Part shown: piece by piece, positions 41,916 through 51,374 of the stretch
Numbering within the stretch: position 1 is the first letter of the stretch
Layout: the number at the start of each line of letters is the position of its first letter
DNA from: Bacteroidota bacterium
GTDB taxonomy: Bacteria; Bacteroidota; Bacteroidia; Cytophagales; Cyclobacteriaceae
Assembly (NCBI GenBank): GCA_018267275.1
Contig: JAFDYV010000004.1
Location: 372,001-436,000 of the forward strand
Direction: 5' to 3'
DNA: 64,000 bases
Notes under the pieces: generated by a model
What the model was told of the DNA's origin: nothing
What the model saw: only the letters and a program-made list of their open reading frames with translations
The model's database searches: none
Translations under genes and position numbers: made by a program

Positions 41916-44023
41916 TGGCGAAGCGGATTAGGATTGCGTTGGTAGGCAAACCCAATTCGGGTAAGTCGTCACTTTTTAACCATCTCACAGGCCTCAACCA
42001 AAAGATCGGAAACTTTCCGGGCGTTACTGTTGATAAACGCACCGGCTCGTGCCAACTGGATGACGCTACACAAGGAGAAATCATTGACCTGCCCGGCATT
42101 TACAGTCTGTACCCGCGCACGCTGGACGAGAAAATCGTCACCGAGATATTCACGCATCCACAGCACAATCTTTATCCCGATAAGGTAGTGCTGATTGCTG
42201 ACGCCACCAATTTGAAGAACTGTTTACTGCTGCTTACGCAACTCATCGATTTGAAAATACCCACAGTGCTGGCGTTGAATATGATGGACTTGGCCGCCAA
42301 GTCGGGGTTGAGCATGGACGTGAAAAAGTTGAGTAAAGAACTTGACATGCCCGTGGTGATGATCAACGCAAGGGTTGGCCACGGCATTGCCGATTTGAAA
42401 AAGGCGATGCTAAAAGAATTACGGCCCTCGTCTGTTTCGGTTTTTGCAATTGAAGAATCCATTCAACGCGTAGTAAAACTCACGCGCGAACACTTTCAAT
42501 TGACGACTGATTACGAAGCCTACCAATACCTGCAACAACCCGACAACTTGGTTTCTTTGAAAGCCGAAGACCGTGAGTGGATCAAGGCAACAGCCAAAGA
42601 ACATCAATTCTTTGCGCATAAATTTCAAGGAGCGGAAACTGTTACACGTTATGGATTTATTCAAGAACTACTTAACAAAGTAGTGTTGCGAAAATCTACG
42701 CGCGAATGGAAGAAAGTCTCGTACGGTATTGATAAGGTGCTTACTCATAAAGTATGGGGTTATGCCATATTTTTTGTGGTGCTGTTTCTCATCTTCCAGG
42801 CCATTTTTGCATGGGCCCAGATTCCGATGGACTTCATTGACACTTCTTTTGCCCGCTTGAGCAACTGGTTGGCGAAAGAACTACCTGAAGGGCCATTGTT
42901 CGAATTGATTTCGCAAGGTATTGTGCCCGGCATTGGTGGCATCGTCATCTTCATTCCTCAAATCGCCATCTTGTTTGCATTCATCGCCATCTTAGAAGAA
43001 ACCGGCTATATGGCACGCGTGGTTTTTATGATGGACAAGGTGATGCGCAAGTTTGGGCTGAATGGCAAAAGCGTGGTGCCTTTGATGTCGGGATGGGCTT
43101 GTGCCATCCCTGCGATCATGGCCACCCGCACCATCGACAATTGGAAAGACCGCCTGATCACAATTTTCGTTACTCCCTTCATGAGTTGCTCGGCACGGTT
43201 ACCGGTGTTTACCATTTTGGTAGCGCTTATCATACCCGATACCAAGTTGCTCGGTTTCTTCAACTACCAAGGCTTGGTGTTAATGGGATTGTACCTGCTC
43301 GGTTTTACTGCGGCCATCCTTTCTGCTTGGGCCATGAAGTTCATCATCAAAACCACCGAGCGCAGTTACCTGATGATGGAGTTACCTACCTACCGTATGC
43401 CCAAGTGGAGCAACGTTGGTTACACCATTGTAGAAAAAACAAAAGCATTTGTGTTTGAGGCAGGCAAAGTGATTCTGGCAATCTCGGTTATTCTTTGGGT
43501 GCTGGCCAGCTACGGACCGATTGATGAAATGAATGCTGCCAAAGTGGTAGCGCGCCAAGAGGGTGAAAAACTTGGCCTGACCGAAGAGCAAATTCAAGAC
43601 AATATTGCTGCATACAAGCTAGAGCATTCTTATGCGGGCAAGTTGGGCAAAACGATTGAACCCGTGATTGAACCGTTGGGCTACGATTGGAAAATCGGAA
43701 TTGCCCTGGTCACTTCTTTTGCCGCGCGCGAAGTTTTTGTTGGTACGATTGCCACCATCTACAGCATTGGCAGTGCCGAAGACCAACCTACTATTAAGCA
43801 ACGGCTCAAGAAAGAGGTAAACCCAGTGACGGGCGGCCCTCGCTACACACCAGCCGTAGGGTTGTCGCTACTCGTGTTCTACACTTTTGCCATGCAGTGC
43901 GCGAGCACGCTTGCCATCGTGAAGCGAGAAACCAAAGGTTGGAAGTGGCCCTTGATTCAATTAGCGTACATGACCGGCTTGGCGTACCTGTCGGCCTTCA
44001 TCATCTTTCAAACCATGGGTTAA
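41915..44023 (+). CDS. feoB: Ferrous iron transporter FeoB
   Basis: A 702-residue protein: an N-terminal GTPase (G1 VGKPNSGKSSLF, G3 DLPGIY, G4 NMMD), a helical spacer and a membrane channel with two Gate motifs, including SCSARLPVF in the first and CASTLAI near the end. It imports Fe2+ across the inner membrane, powered or gated by nucleotide. It is coupled to feoA. No FeoC-like gene is next to it; the following gene is TerB-like. Confidence 0.96.
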   Translation: MAKRIRIALVGKPNSGKSSLFNHLTGLNQKIGNFPGVTVDKRTGSCQLDDATQGEIIDLPGIYSLYPRTLDEKIVTEIFTHPQHNLYPDKVVLIADATNLKNCLLLLTQLIDLKIPTVLALNMMDLAAKSGLSMDVKKLSKELDMPVVMINARVGHGIADLKKAMLKELRPSSVSVFAIEESIQRVVKLTREHFQLTTDYEAYQYLQQPDNLVSLKAEDREWIKATAKEHQFFAHKFQGAETVTRYGFIQELLNKVVLRKSTREWKKVSYGIDKVLTHKVWGYAIFFVVLFLIFQAIFAWAQIPMDFIDTSFARLSNWLAKELPEGPLFELISQGIVPGIGGIVIFIPQIAILFAFIAILEETGYMARVVFMMDKVMRKFGLNGKSVVPLMSGWACAIPAIMATRTIDNWKDRLITIFVTPFMSCSARLPVFTILVALIIPDTKLLGFFNYQGLVLMGLYLLGFTAAILSAWAMKFIIKTTERSYLMMELPTYRMPKWSNVGYTIVEKTKAFVFEAGKVILAISVILWVLASYGPIDEMNAAKVVARQEGEKLGLTEEQIQDNIAAYKLEHSYAGKLGKTIEPVIEPLGYDWKIGIALVTSFAAREVFVGTIATIYSIGSAEDQPTIKQRLKKEVNPVTGGPRYTPAVGLSLLVFYTFAMQCASTLAIVKRETKGWKWPLIQLAYMTGLAYLSAFIIFQTMG

Positions 44024-44107
44024 GTAACCTTGGCGTAATATCTTTAGCGAGATTCTGCTTTTTGATTTTCAAGATTATTTTAACTTTAGCGGACTTTAAT
44101 CTATCCC

Positions 44108-44482
44108 ATGAACAAAGACTATCAGCTCGGGCTATTGTATTTGGCCCACCTGCTCATCAGTGCCGATGGCATCATCGATGAAAAAGAAGAGGCCGCACTC
44201 ATGCGCATCAAAACAAAGGAAACCATTAGCGATGCGGTGTTCCGCGAATTCTCCAACAATGTAAACTCACTGAAAGAAAAAGAGATTTACCAACAAGGCA
44301 TTGAATCGCTCAACAAATGCACAGATGCAGAAAAGCTCAATGCGTTTGTCCACTTATACAAAATGTCAGAAGTAGATGGCACCGTGCATGTTAAAGAAGT
44401 GCGGCTGCTGTTGTACTCTGTAAAGTTGGCGTCCATCGAATTCAACGATGTGGTAGAAAAAGCAAAGGCAATCCATTATTGA
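44108..44482 (+). CDS. TerB-like helical protein
   Basis: A 124-residue all-helical protein. The repeated pattern HLLISADGIIDEKEEAALMR and YKMSEVDGTVHVKEVRLLLY matches the two acidic, calcium-binding-like helix hairpins of the TerB family. TerB-type domains occur in tellurite-resistance and membrane-associated stress modules. Here it is isolated from other ter genes. Its stop overlaps the start of the next gene (TGATG at 44480). Confidence 0.75.
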   Translation: MNKDYQLGLLYLAHLLISADGIIDEKEEAALMRIKTKETISDAVFREFSNNVNSLKEKEIYQQGIESLNKCTDAEKLNAFVHLYKMSEVDGTVHVKEVRLLLYSVKLASIEFNDVVEKAKAIHY

Positions 44483-46377
44483 TGGCTGCGCATCGGATTG
44501 TAGTTGTTTTAATCGCAGCCATAACTCTTGCGTGCACACAATCCAACCATTTTGCTGACTCCACTCTTCTAAAGATAGCCGACCTGCAAGACCGTAGGCA
44601 GGCAGATTCTCTTCAAAAATTTCTTTTAGACAAAAACCCAACCTATCGCACGGCCGCTGCACTGGCCTTTGGCTCGGTGCAAGACAGCTTGGCTGCGCTG
44701 CAATTGGGCAATATGTTGCTCGAAGACCCCGTGGCAGAAGCACGCGCTGCCGCTGCCTTTGCTTTGGGCCAAACTCAGTGCGTGGCAGCCAGCAATGCGC
44801 TGATCCCCGCGTTACAAGAAAAAAATCCAAAGGTGCTGCGAGAAGTATTAGAGGCGTTGGGCAAAACCATCCGCAAAGACGATTTGTATGCCCTGAAGAA
44901 TTTCAAACCGAAAGACTCGCTGGCACAAATCGGGTTGGCCTTGGCACATTACCAACTGGGTTTGCGCGGCTTGGCCGATTCACTAGTCGCGAAGAAACAA
45001 GCAGCATTTTTACAAGAGGATTCTCCAACACAAGCGCAATTGGCGGCTGCACATTTTTTCAGCCGTGTTCAAAACATAAATGTAAATCAATATTCGCCCT
45101 TACTGATGCGGGCAAGCAACAAAGGCAATGTGTTTGTTCGAATGGCAATTGTTTCGGCCCTTCGGAAGGTTGATTCTACTAAAGCCATTGAACCGCTCAT
45201 CGCAATACTGAAGAATGACTTGGACTACCGCGTACGTGTGGCTGCAGCCCGGTCATTAGCAAGCTATTCATCGTCACGTGCCAACAAAATTTTGTTGGCA
45301 TCACTCAACGACAAAAATGTGAACGTGGGCATCGCGATCGCTGAGGGATTGAAACCGAACAAGTCGGTTGTTGGGGAGATTCTGGCGCAAGCAAAGCAAG
45401 CGAGTAATTGGCGCATTCGCACCAATTTGTATCGACTCGCCTTAGATTTGCAGCCGAGTGCAGCGCTTGAGCGCGAGATTCAGCAACTATACCAATCGAG
45501 CAGTAATGACTACGAACGCGCAGGCTACTTGTCGGCTTTGGCGTCACAAATCAACTCATTCGAATTTATTAAGCAAGCCGTATTGACTCCTTCCAGCCTG
45601 GTCATTAACACATCAGCCGCACAAGCGTTGGTTGCGCTCAATCAAAAAGCAACAAAAGAAATGTATACGGCATTTGGTGCGGCTTACCGTGAGGCGATTC
45701 TAAGTGGAGATCCGGGCGTAATCGGTATTGTTTGCTCCGCGCTCAAAGAGCCTAGTTTGGGCTTCAAGGATTTGATTAAAGACTTTTCATTTCTTCAACA
45801 AGCAAAATCAAAACTGCAACTGCCAAAAGATGTAGAGGCTTTACAACCGTTAGAAGAAACCATCGCTTACTTTGAGGGCCGAGAGAAACCAACATCTCCA
45901 AAGAACCCATTCAACCATGCTATTGATTGGGAATTGGTGAAGGAAACACCTGCCCATCAAAAAGTAAAAATCACTACGGATAAAGGCGACATTATTTTGC
46001 AGTTACTTGTGGAAGAAGCACCTGGTTCAGTTGCGAATTTTATTTCGCTCGCCAACCAAAAATATTTTGACGGAAAAAATTTCCACCGCGTGGTGCCCAA
46101 CTTTGTGATTCAAGGCGGCTGCAACCGAGGTGATGGATTTGGCAGCGAAGATTATTCTATTCGTTCTGAATTTGGAATGAGACGTTACACAGAAGGATCA
46201 GTCGGCATGGCATCGGCCGGAAAAGATACTGAGGGCACACAATGGTTTATCACACATTCTCCCACGCCACATTTAGATGGCCGTTATACTATATTTGCCA
46301 CCGTTTTGCAAGGTATGGATGTAGTTCATGCCATGGAAGTTGGTGATAAAATAGTGAGTGTAGCATTGATTCAATGA
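44482..46377 (+). CDS. HEAT-repeat lipoprotein fused to a cyclophilin-type prolyl isomerase
   Basis: A 631-residue lipoprotein (ATG 44482; MAAHRIVVVLIAAITLAC). From about residue 30 to 340 there are HEAT/PBS-lyase-type helical repeats (AAALAFGSVQDSLAALQLGN, EARAAAAFALGQTQCVAASN, YRVRVAAARSLASYSSSRAN). Residues about 485-631 form a cyclophilin domain (KITTDKGDIILQLLVEEAPG, KNFHRVVPNFVIQGG with the catalytic Arg, GTQWFITHSPTPHLDGRYTI). It probably aids folding or assembly in the periplasm, with the HEAT part as a docking scaffold. The neighbouring genes give no target. Overlaps the next gene by 4 bases (ATGA). Confidence 0.85.
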   Translation: MAAHRIVVVLIAAITLACTQSNHFADSTLLKIADLQDRRQADSLQKFLLDKNPTYRTAAALAFGSVQDSLAALQLGNMLLEDPVAEARAAAAFALGQTQCVAASNALIPALQEKNPKVLREVLEALGKTIRKDDLYALKNFKPKDSLAQIGLALAHYQLGLRGLADSLVAKKQAAFLQEDSPTQAQLAAAHFFSRVQNINVNQYSPLLMRASNKGNVFVRMAIVSALRKVDSTKAIEPLIAILKNDLDYRVRVAAARSLASYSSSRANKILLASLNDKNVNVGIAIAEGLKPNKSVVGEILAQAKQASNWRIRTNLYRLALDLQPSAALEREIQQLYQSSSNDYERAGYLSALASQINSFEFIKQAVLTPSSLVINTSAAQALVALNQKATKEMYTAFGAAYREAILSGDPGVIGIVCSALKEPSLGFKDLIKDFSFLQQAKSKLQLPKDVEALQPLEETIAYFEGREKPTSPKNPFNHAIDWELVKETPAHQKVKITTDKGDIILQLLVEEAPGSVANFISLANQKYFDGKNFHRVVPNFVIQGGCNRGDGFGSEDYSIRSEFGMRRYTEGSVGMASAGKDTEGTQWFITHSPTPHLDGRYTIFATVLQGMDVVHAMEVGDKIVSVALIQ

Positions 46378-47240
46378 ACAAATGTTGGGTGATTTTGCTG
46401 GCGTTGGCCGTAGGCGCGTGCAGCAGCAAAAAGGATAAATTCAGCGACCTGTTTGCCAGCGGCAAATCTTTAGGACAGGTGAATAAACGATTGGACGAGG
46501 CATCTGGTCTTGTAGAAAGTTTCGCCCACCCCAAACATTTTTGGACATTGAACGATAGCGGCCATCCCGCAGAAGTATTTTTGATTGATGACAAAGCGCA
46601 AATCCAATTAGTTTGCAAAATCAAAGGTGTTGAGAACAGAGATTTTGAAGACATAACCACCGGCCCCGGGCCGATTGAAGGAAAAAAATATATTTATGTT
46701 GGCGACATTGGCGATAACCTTGAGAAATTTCCGTTAAAGCTTATCTATCGTTTCCCCGAACCTGTTTCATTCGATTCTAAAGAAATCACGATTTCAGATT
46801 TCGATACATTGAAGGTTCAGTTAGATGGAAAAATTCGAGACACCGAAGCGCTGTTTGTAGACCCAGTTAAACATGATCTATACCTGGTGTCCAAGCGCGA
46901 AGATTCGGTTCGATTATTTCAAGTTACATACCCATTTACAACAGATACAATGGTAGCCAAGCAGGTGGCCATTCTGCCGTTTCACAAAATTGTAGCAGCG
47001 CACATCACCTATTCCGGTCAAGAACTTTTAATGAAAGATTATGACCGCGTTTACTATTGGCAGAACCGCAAAGGATTGGCGATTTCAGAATGGCTGCAAT
47101 CACAACCCGAAATACTTGCTTACGACCGTGAAAGGCAGGGCGAAGCTATTTGTTGGGCAAACGATGGCAACGGATATTATACACTCAGCGAAGCCGTGCG
47201 AGGAGAAATGGGGAGGCTCTTGTACTATAAAAGAAAATGA
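46374..47240 (+). CDS. Hypothetical lipoprotein, beta-propeller-like
   Basis: A 288-residue lipoprotein (MNKCWVILLALAVGACSSKK). The text has repeated strand-turn units with acidic ends (HFWTLNDSGHPAEVFLIDD, KYIYVGDIGDNLEKF, HDLYLVSKREDSVRLFQV, LLMKDYDRVYYWQN, GEAICWANDGNGYYTLSEA), the look of a PE-PGRS/esterase-like or integrin-like propeller. I do not recognise a named family. Coupled to the HEAT-cyclophilin gene by ATGA overlap, so the two may work on the same periplasmic process. Confidence 0.72.
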   Translation: MNKCWVILLALAVGACSSKKDKFSDLFASGKSLGQVNKRLDEASGLVESFAHPKHFWTLNDSGHPAEVFLIDDKAQIQLVCKIKGVENRDFEDITTGPGPIEGKKYIYVGDIGDNLEKFPLKLIYRFPEPVSFDSKEITISDFDTLKVQLDGKIRDTEALFVDPVKHDLYLVSKREDSVRLFQVTYPFTTDTMVAKQVAILPFHKIVAAHITYSGQELLMKDYDRVYYWQNRKGLAISEWLQSQPEILAYDRERQGEAICWANDGNGYYTLSEAVRGEMGRLLYYKRK

Positions 47241-47473
47241 ACCACTATTCTGAGCGGCCAGGTTCTGGTTCATCATTTAAAACAGTCACTCGAAGAGGCT
47301 TGCAAAATCCGTAGAAACAAATGCATTTGCGAAGAATCCCCAATCGAGGCATATCGATTCTGAATGCGGGATCCTTCACTATCGTTGAGCTTCTGATGAT
47401 TCTGTGACAAGGATGCAGTTAATGTTTGTTGAAGCGCTTGAGCTATTGAACCGCTCAGGATTGGTGCTCTGGG
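47241..47473. repeat. Intergenic degenerate repeat with short inverted ends
   Basis: This 233-base gap has no gene. It is bounded by CTGAGCGG (47250-47257) and CCGCTCAG (47451-47458), exact reverse complements. Inside is GCGGGATCCTTCACTATCG followed by a TGTGACAAGG-like run. That resembles a degraded copy of the dispersed 'GGATCCTTCACTTCGTTCAGG' type intergenic sequence seen in many Bacteroidota genomes. The family assignment is from memory. Confidence 0.35.
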
Positions 47474-48433
47474 TTAGGATTGCCGCTTAATCAATTCCTG
47501 TGCAAAATGCAAGAGTATCGACTGGTCGGTGGACAAAGTTTCAAGTGACCGAAAGCCTTTGTCAAAGTAGTCATTGATACGCTGCTCGGTCAACTGCGCA
47601 ATGTTGTTGCGGTCATAAATCTCTGTGATGGCCTTTACCTTCTTCCTTTTATCAAACTTTTTGGCAGCAAGCCAGCGAAGCAATTCAGCTTTGTCCTTCC
47701 CCCTCGACTTCTCAATTGCCTTGATCAACAAGAAAGTTTTCTTGTTTGCAATGATATCACCCCCCACTTGTTTGCCAAACTTCTTCTGGTCGGCATAAAC
47801 ATCCAATAAGTCATCTTTCAACTGAAATCCAATGCCAATGTTTGTGCCGAATTCCCGTAATGATCTCCGATCTTCTGCAGAAGCGCCTGCCAACAAAGCA
47901 CCCAATTCCAAAGCAAAGCCCAACAACACAGCCGTCTTCAGCCGAATCATTTCAATGTATTGTGCCTCGGTTACTTTGCTCTTAGATTCAAACTCCATGT
48001 CCCACTGTTGCCCCTCGCAAACTTCGGCCGCGCACTGGTTGAAAATGCGGAGCACTTCTTTGAGTTTTGCTTCTTCCAAATCCAAAAACATGTCGTACAC
48101 TTTTACGAGCATCACATCGCCCGATAAAATGGCCGTGTTTACATTCCATTTTTCATGGACAGTCGGTTTGCCTCTTCGCAACGGAGCCTTGTCCATAATG
48201 TCATCGTGCAGCAAGGTAAAATTGTGAAATGCTTCCACGGCTGTAGCATATTTAATAATGCCGTCTGTATTCTTTTTATACAGTGAATAAGACAACACCG
48301 TGAGCAATGGCCGCAGCCTTTTGCCGCCCAGCGCCATAATGTAGCGAATGGGTTCATACAACGACTTGGGCTGGCGCCCAAACGCCTGCTTCTTTATTTC
48401 AGCTTCAATTTGCTTTTTCCAGTAGTCAATCAT
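47474..48433 (-). CDS. Polyprenyl (geranylgeranyl/octaprenyl-type) diphosphate synthase
   Basis: A 319-residue isoprenoid synthase. The first aspartate-rich motif is in FTLLHDDIMDKAPLRRGKP and the second in GFQLKDDLLDVYADQKKFGK. It lengthens allylic diphosphates with isopentenyl diphosphate, feeding quinones, carotenoids or cell-wall lipid carriers. The chain length is not decidable from the motif alone. The gene starts one base after the rnr stop and shares its operon. Confidence 0.93.
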   Translation of the reverse strand: MIDYWKKQIEAEIKKQAFGRQPKSLYEPIRYIMALGGKRLRPLLTVLSYSLYKKNTDGIIKYATAVEAFHNFTLLHDDIMDKAPLRRGKPTVHEKWNVNTAILSGDVMLVKVYDMFLDLEEAKLKEVLRIFNQCAAEVCEGQQWDMEFESKSKVTEAQYIEMIRLKTAVLLGFALELGALLAGASAEDRRSLREFGTNIGIGFQLKDDLLDVYADQKKFGKQVGGDIIANKKTFLLIKAIEKSRGKDKAELLRWLAAKKFDKRKKVKAITEIYDRNNIAQLTEQRINDYFDKGFRSLETLSTDQSILLHFAQELIKRQS

Positions 48434-48434
48434 G

Positions 48435-50612
48435 CTAAAAATCTATCGAACGAGTTTTATCAATTTCAAAGGTTAAGTCAATCAATCGTCTATCTACATC
48501 TGTTTTTTTGATGCGCACCTGCACTTTATCACCCAGGCGGTAAACCTTTTTCCTGCGTCTGCCAATAGCGCGGTAGTTCTTTTCGTCAAACTCGTAGAAA
48601 TCGTCTTTCATGTCAGCTAGGCGCACCATGCCTTCGCATTTGGTCTCTACAATCTCCACAAAAATACCAAAGTCAGTAACGCCAGTAATGATGCCGTCAT
48701 AAACTTTGTCTTCTGCTAAGCTCATGAATTCTACCTGCTTGTATTTGATGCTGGCACGCTCGGCATCCGCAGCCCTTTTCTCCCGCTCGCTAGAATGAAT
48801 ACATTTTTCTTCATATTCTTTCTTACTAACCGATTTACCGCCATCTAAATAATGCTGCAACAATCGGTGCACCATCATATCAGGATACCTGCGAATGGGC
48901 GAGGTGAAATGCGTATAATGATCAAACGCCAAACCGAAATGGCCCTTGGCTTCTGTGGTGTACTTTGCTTTGGCCATTGCGCGCACTGCCAATGATTGCA
49001 GGACGTTTTGCTCGGGCTTACCTTCAATTTCATCCATCAGTTTGTTGAGCGAGCGCGAAACGGCTGCCTCTTCTACATTCACTTTGTGCCCAAACTGCTT
49101 GGCAAATACAGCAAAGTCTTCCACTTTTTGCGGATCGGGAAAATCGTGTGTTCGGTATACAAACGTATTAGTTGTTTCGGCCTTCTTCATTTTAAAAACA
49201 TAGGTGGCCACCGCTCGGTTGGCCAACAACATAAATTCTTCAATCAGTTTGTGCGCATCTTTCCTGATTTTGGGTATCACCATCAAGGGTTTGCCTTGAG
49301 GATCGAGTCTGAATTTCACCTCGGTGGTTTCAAAATTCACAGCGCCTTTCTTGAAACGCTCCTTGCGTAGAATATGGTGCAGTTGGTTTAATATCTTTAG
49401 TTCTTGTGCGAACTTTCCTTCACCAGTTTCAATCACTTCTTGGGCTTGTTCGTAGGTGAAGCGATGATCTGAATGGATGATGGTGCGCCCGAACCACTCT
49501 TTGTGCACTTTACCTTTGTCGTCCATTTCAAAAACAGCTGCAAATGTCAACTTGTCTTCGTGTGGCCGCAGGCTGCATAACGCATTCGACAAGCGCTCGG
49601 GCAGCATAGGAACCGTGCGGTCAACTAAATACACCGATGTGGCTCGATCAAAGGCATCATCGTCCAGCACTGTACCCGGTACTACGTAGTGGGTTACATC
49701 TGCTATGTGTACGCCAATTTCATAGCGGCCATTCGGCAGTTGCTGAAATGAAATCGCATCGTCAAAATCTTTGGCGTCTTCCGGGTCGATGGTGAAGGTG
49801 AGCACGTTTCTAAAATCTTTGCGTTTGGCAACCTCTGCGGCAGTAATGCCTTCAGAAATTTTTTCTGATTCGCGCAGCACATTTTCCGGAAAACGGAATG
49901 GTAAATCGAACTCCGCCATGATGGAATGTATCTCGGCATTGTTCTCGCCTGTTTTACCCAAAATCTCCACCACTTTTGCTTCCGGGTTCTTATCTCCAGC
50001 AGCCCATTTGGTTACTTCAATCAACACCTTGTCGTTGTGTTTGGCGTTGTTCAGGTTTTCGGGGTAAACAAAAAAATCCTGATACATTTTTTTGAAGTCG
50101 GGCACTACAAAGCCGTAGTTCTTCGATACCTCCAGCTTGCCCACAAAACGGTTGCGGCCACGCTTGATCAATTCCACCACTTTGCCTTCAGGACTGCTGC
50201 CAGAACGCTTGCCGCTGAGCAACTGCACGCGCACGGTATCTCCATGCATGGCATCACCCAAGTCACGCGTTTGCACATAAATATCTTTTTGGCCCTCTTC
50301 GCCCGTTACCACATAAGCAAAGCGCGGGTTCACGTGGTCCACAATCCCCACTATTCCTTTCGCAGACTTGGCTGGTTTATAACTACCATTGCTGAGCTGA
50401 TCAAGTTTGCCTTCATAAACAAGCGAATCGAGCATTTCGTACAGCTCGTTGATCAGTGACTTCTTTTTGACTTGTAGTTTTTTGGCGATTTGCGGCACAG
50501 AATAGGCTTTGCCCTCCATGCTGTTGATGAGCGAAAGGAGTGCGTCAAACAATTCGCGTATTTCGTTTCGGTCCCGGTTTTCTTTTTGACTTTTGAATTT
50601 CTTTTTACTCAT
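48435..50612 (-). CDS. rnr: Ribonuclease R
   Basis: A 725-residue 3'-5' exoribonuclease. It has an N-terminal helical domain, cold-shock domains, the RNB catalytic domain (TIDPEDAKDFDDAISF with the magnesium-binding aspartates) and a C-terminal S1 domain (GIITGVTDFGIFVEIVETKC). It degrades structured RNA and works in rRNA quality control. The start at 50612 overlaps the exonuclease stop by 4 bases (ATGA). Confidence 0.96.
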   Translation of the reverse strand: MSKKKFKSQKENRDRNEIRELFDALLSLINSMEGKAYSVPQIAKKLQVKKKSLINELYEMLDSLVYEGKLDQLSNGSYKPAKSAKGIVGIVDHVNPRFAYVVTGEEGQKDIYVQTRDLGDAMHGDTVRVQLLSGKRSGSSPEGKVVELIKRGRNRFVGKLEVSKNYGFVVPDFKKMYQDFFVYPENLNNAKHNDKVLIEVTKWAAGDKNPEAKVVEILGKTGENNAEIHSIMAEFDLPFRFPENVLRESEKISEGITAAEVAKRKDFRNVLTFTIDPEDAKDFDDAISFQQLPNGRYEIGVHIADVTHYVVPGTVLDDDAFDRATSVYLVDRTVPMLPERLSNALCSLRPHEDKLTFAAVFEMDDKGKVHKEWFGRTIIHSDHRFTYEQAQEVIETGEGKFAQELKILNQLHHILRKERFKKGAVNFETTEVKFRLDPQGKPLMVIPKIRKDAHKLIEEFMLLANRAVATYVFKMKKAETTNTFVYRTHDFPDPQKVEDFAVFAKQFGHKVNVEEAAVSRSLNKLMDEIEGKPEQNVLQSLAVRAMAKAKYTTEAKGHFGLAFDHYTHFTSPIRRYPDMMVHRLLQHYLDGGKSVSKKEYEEKCIHSSEREKRAADAERASIKYKQVEFMSLAEDKVYDGIITGVTDFGIFVEIVETKCEGMVRLADMKDDFYEFDEKNYRAIGRRRKKVYRLGDKVQVRIKKTDVDRRLIDLTFEIDKTRSIDF

Positions 50613-51322
50613 GAATAAATAATTTCTTTTTGCTCCATCAATCCCATCCCCTTCATCTTTAACATTAATTGCGCAATTACCACTACATCACTCACGCAGT
50701 ATTCAGCAATTTTTTTGATGTCGTTCTCTTTGTAATAAACGCCATTTACCTGGCTCCCATCCATCAAACCTTTGCTGGTGGGTATATTAAAAATCGCTGC
50801 CAGCAGATCTAAAGAAGTGTAATGTTTATAATCTCCAAACTTCCAAAGCTCCATGGTGTCGAGGTGCGGCACTTCCCACGGCTTCTTGCCGGCATAATCC
50901 AAACAATACGGAAGACTAATACCGTTAACTAACATTCTACGGCTGATATAAGGAAAATCAAACTCTTTGCCGTTGTGGGCACACAACTTCACGTTGCCCT
51001 CCAGTTTTTCCAGCATTGATTTAAATGAAATCAACAATGCTTTTTCATCGTGACCTGCGTAACATTTGGTGCGCAGCCCGAGCACACCTTTGTCGTTCTC
51101 GGTGTACTTGCCCACCGCAATTGCGACTATTTTTCCAAACTCAGCATAAATCCCTGACTTTTCGTGAAAGAGATCCTCATCGGTTTGGTTGGCCTCGCGT
51201 TTAAAAAAATTGGCTTTGCGTGCCCACTGCACTTTCAGCCTGTCGTCAAGTTTGCTGTAGTGGTCTACACAGCTTACCGTTTCAATATCCAAGAATAGAA
51301 TGTCGCGTAGTTCAGGGTTCAT
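50609..51322 (-). CDS. DEDD-type 3'-5' exonuclease (PolB-like)
   Basis: A 237-residue exonuclease from ATG 51322 (MNPELRDILFLDIETVSCVD); the frame further upstream to 51391 is outside the protein. The DEDDy metal residues are in FLDIETV (D, E), CAHNGKEFDFPYISRR (D) and YCVSDVVVIAQL (D with Tyr nearby). It is a stand-alone predicted 3'-5' exonuclease related to the PolB proofreading domain. It lies in a nucleic-acid processing operon with rnr. Confidence 0.87.
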   Translation of the reverse strand: MNPELRDILFLDIETVSCVDHYSKLDDRLKVQWARKANFFKREANQTDEDLFHEKSGIYAEFGKIVAIAVGKYTENDKGVLGLRTKCYAGHDEKALLISFKSMLEKLEGNVKLCAHNGKEFDFPYISRRMLVNGISLPYCLDYAGKKPWEVPHLDTMELWKFGDYKHYTSLDLLAAIFNIPTSKGLMDGSQVNGVYYKENDIKKIAEYCVSDVVVIAQLMLKMKGMGLMEQKEIIYS

Positions 51323-51374
51323 GGTTAGTAAAAGTACGCATTCATGTTTAACTTTCGAACTCAACCCGTAACTT

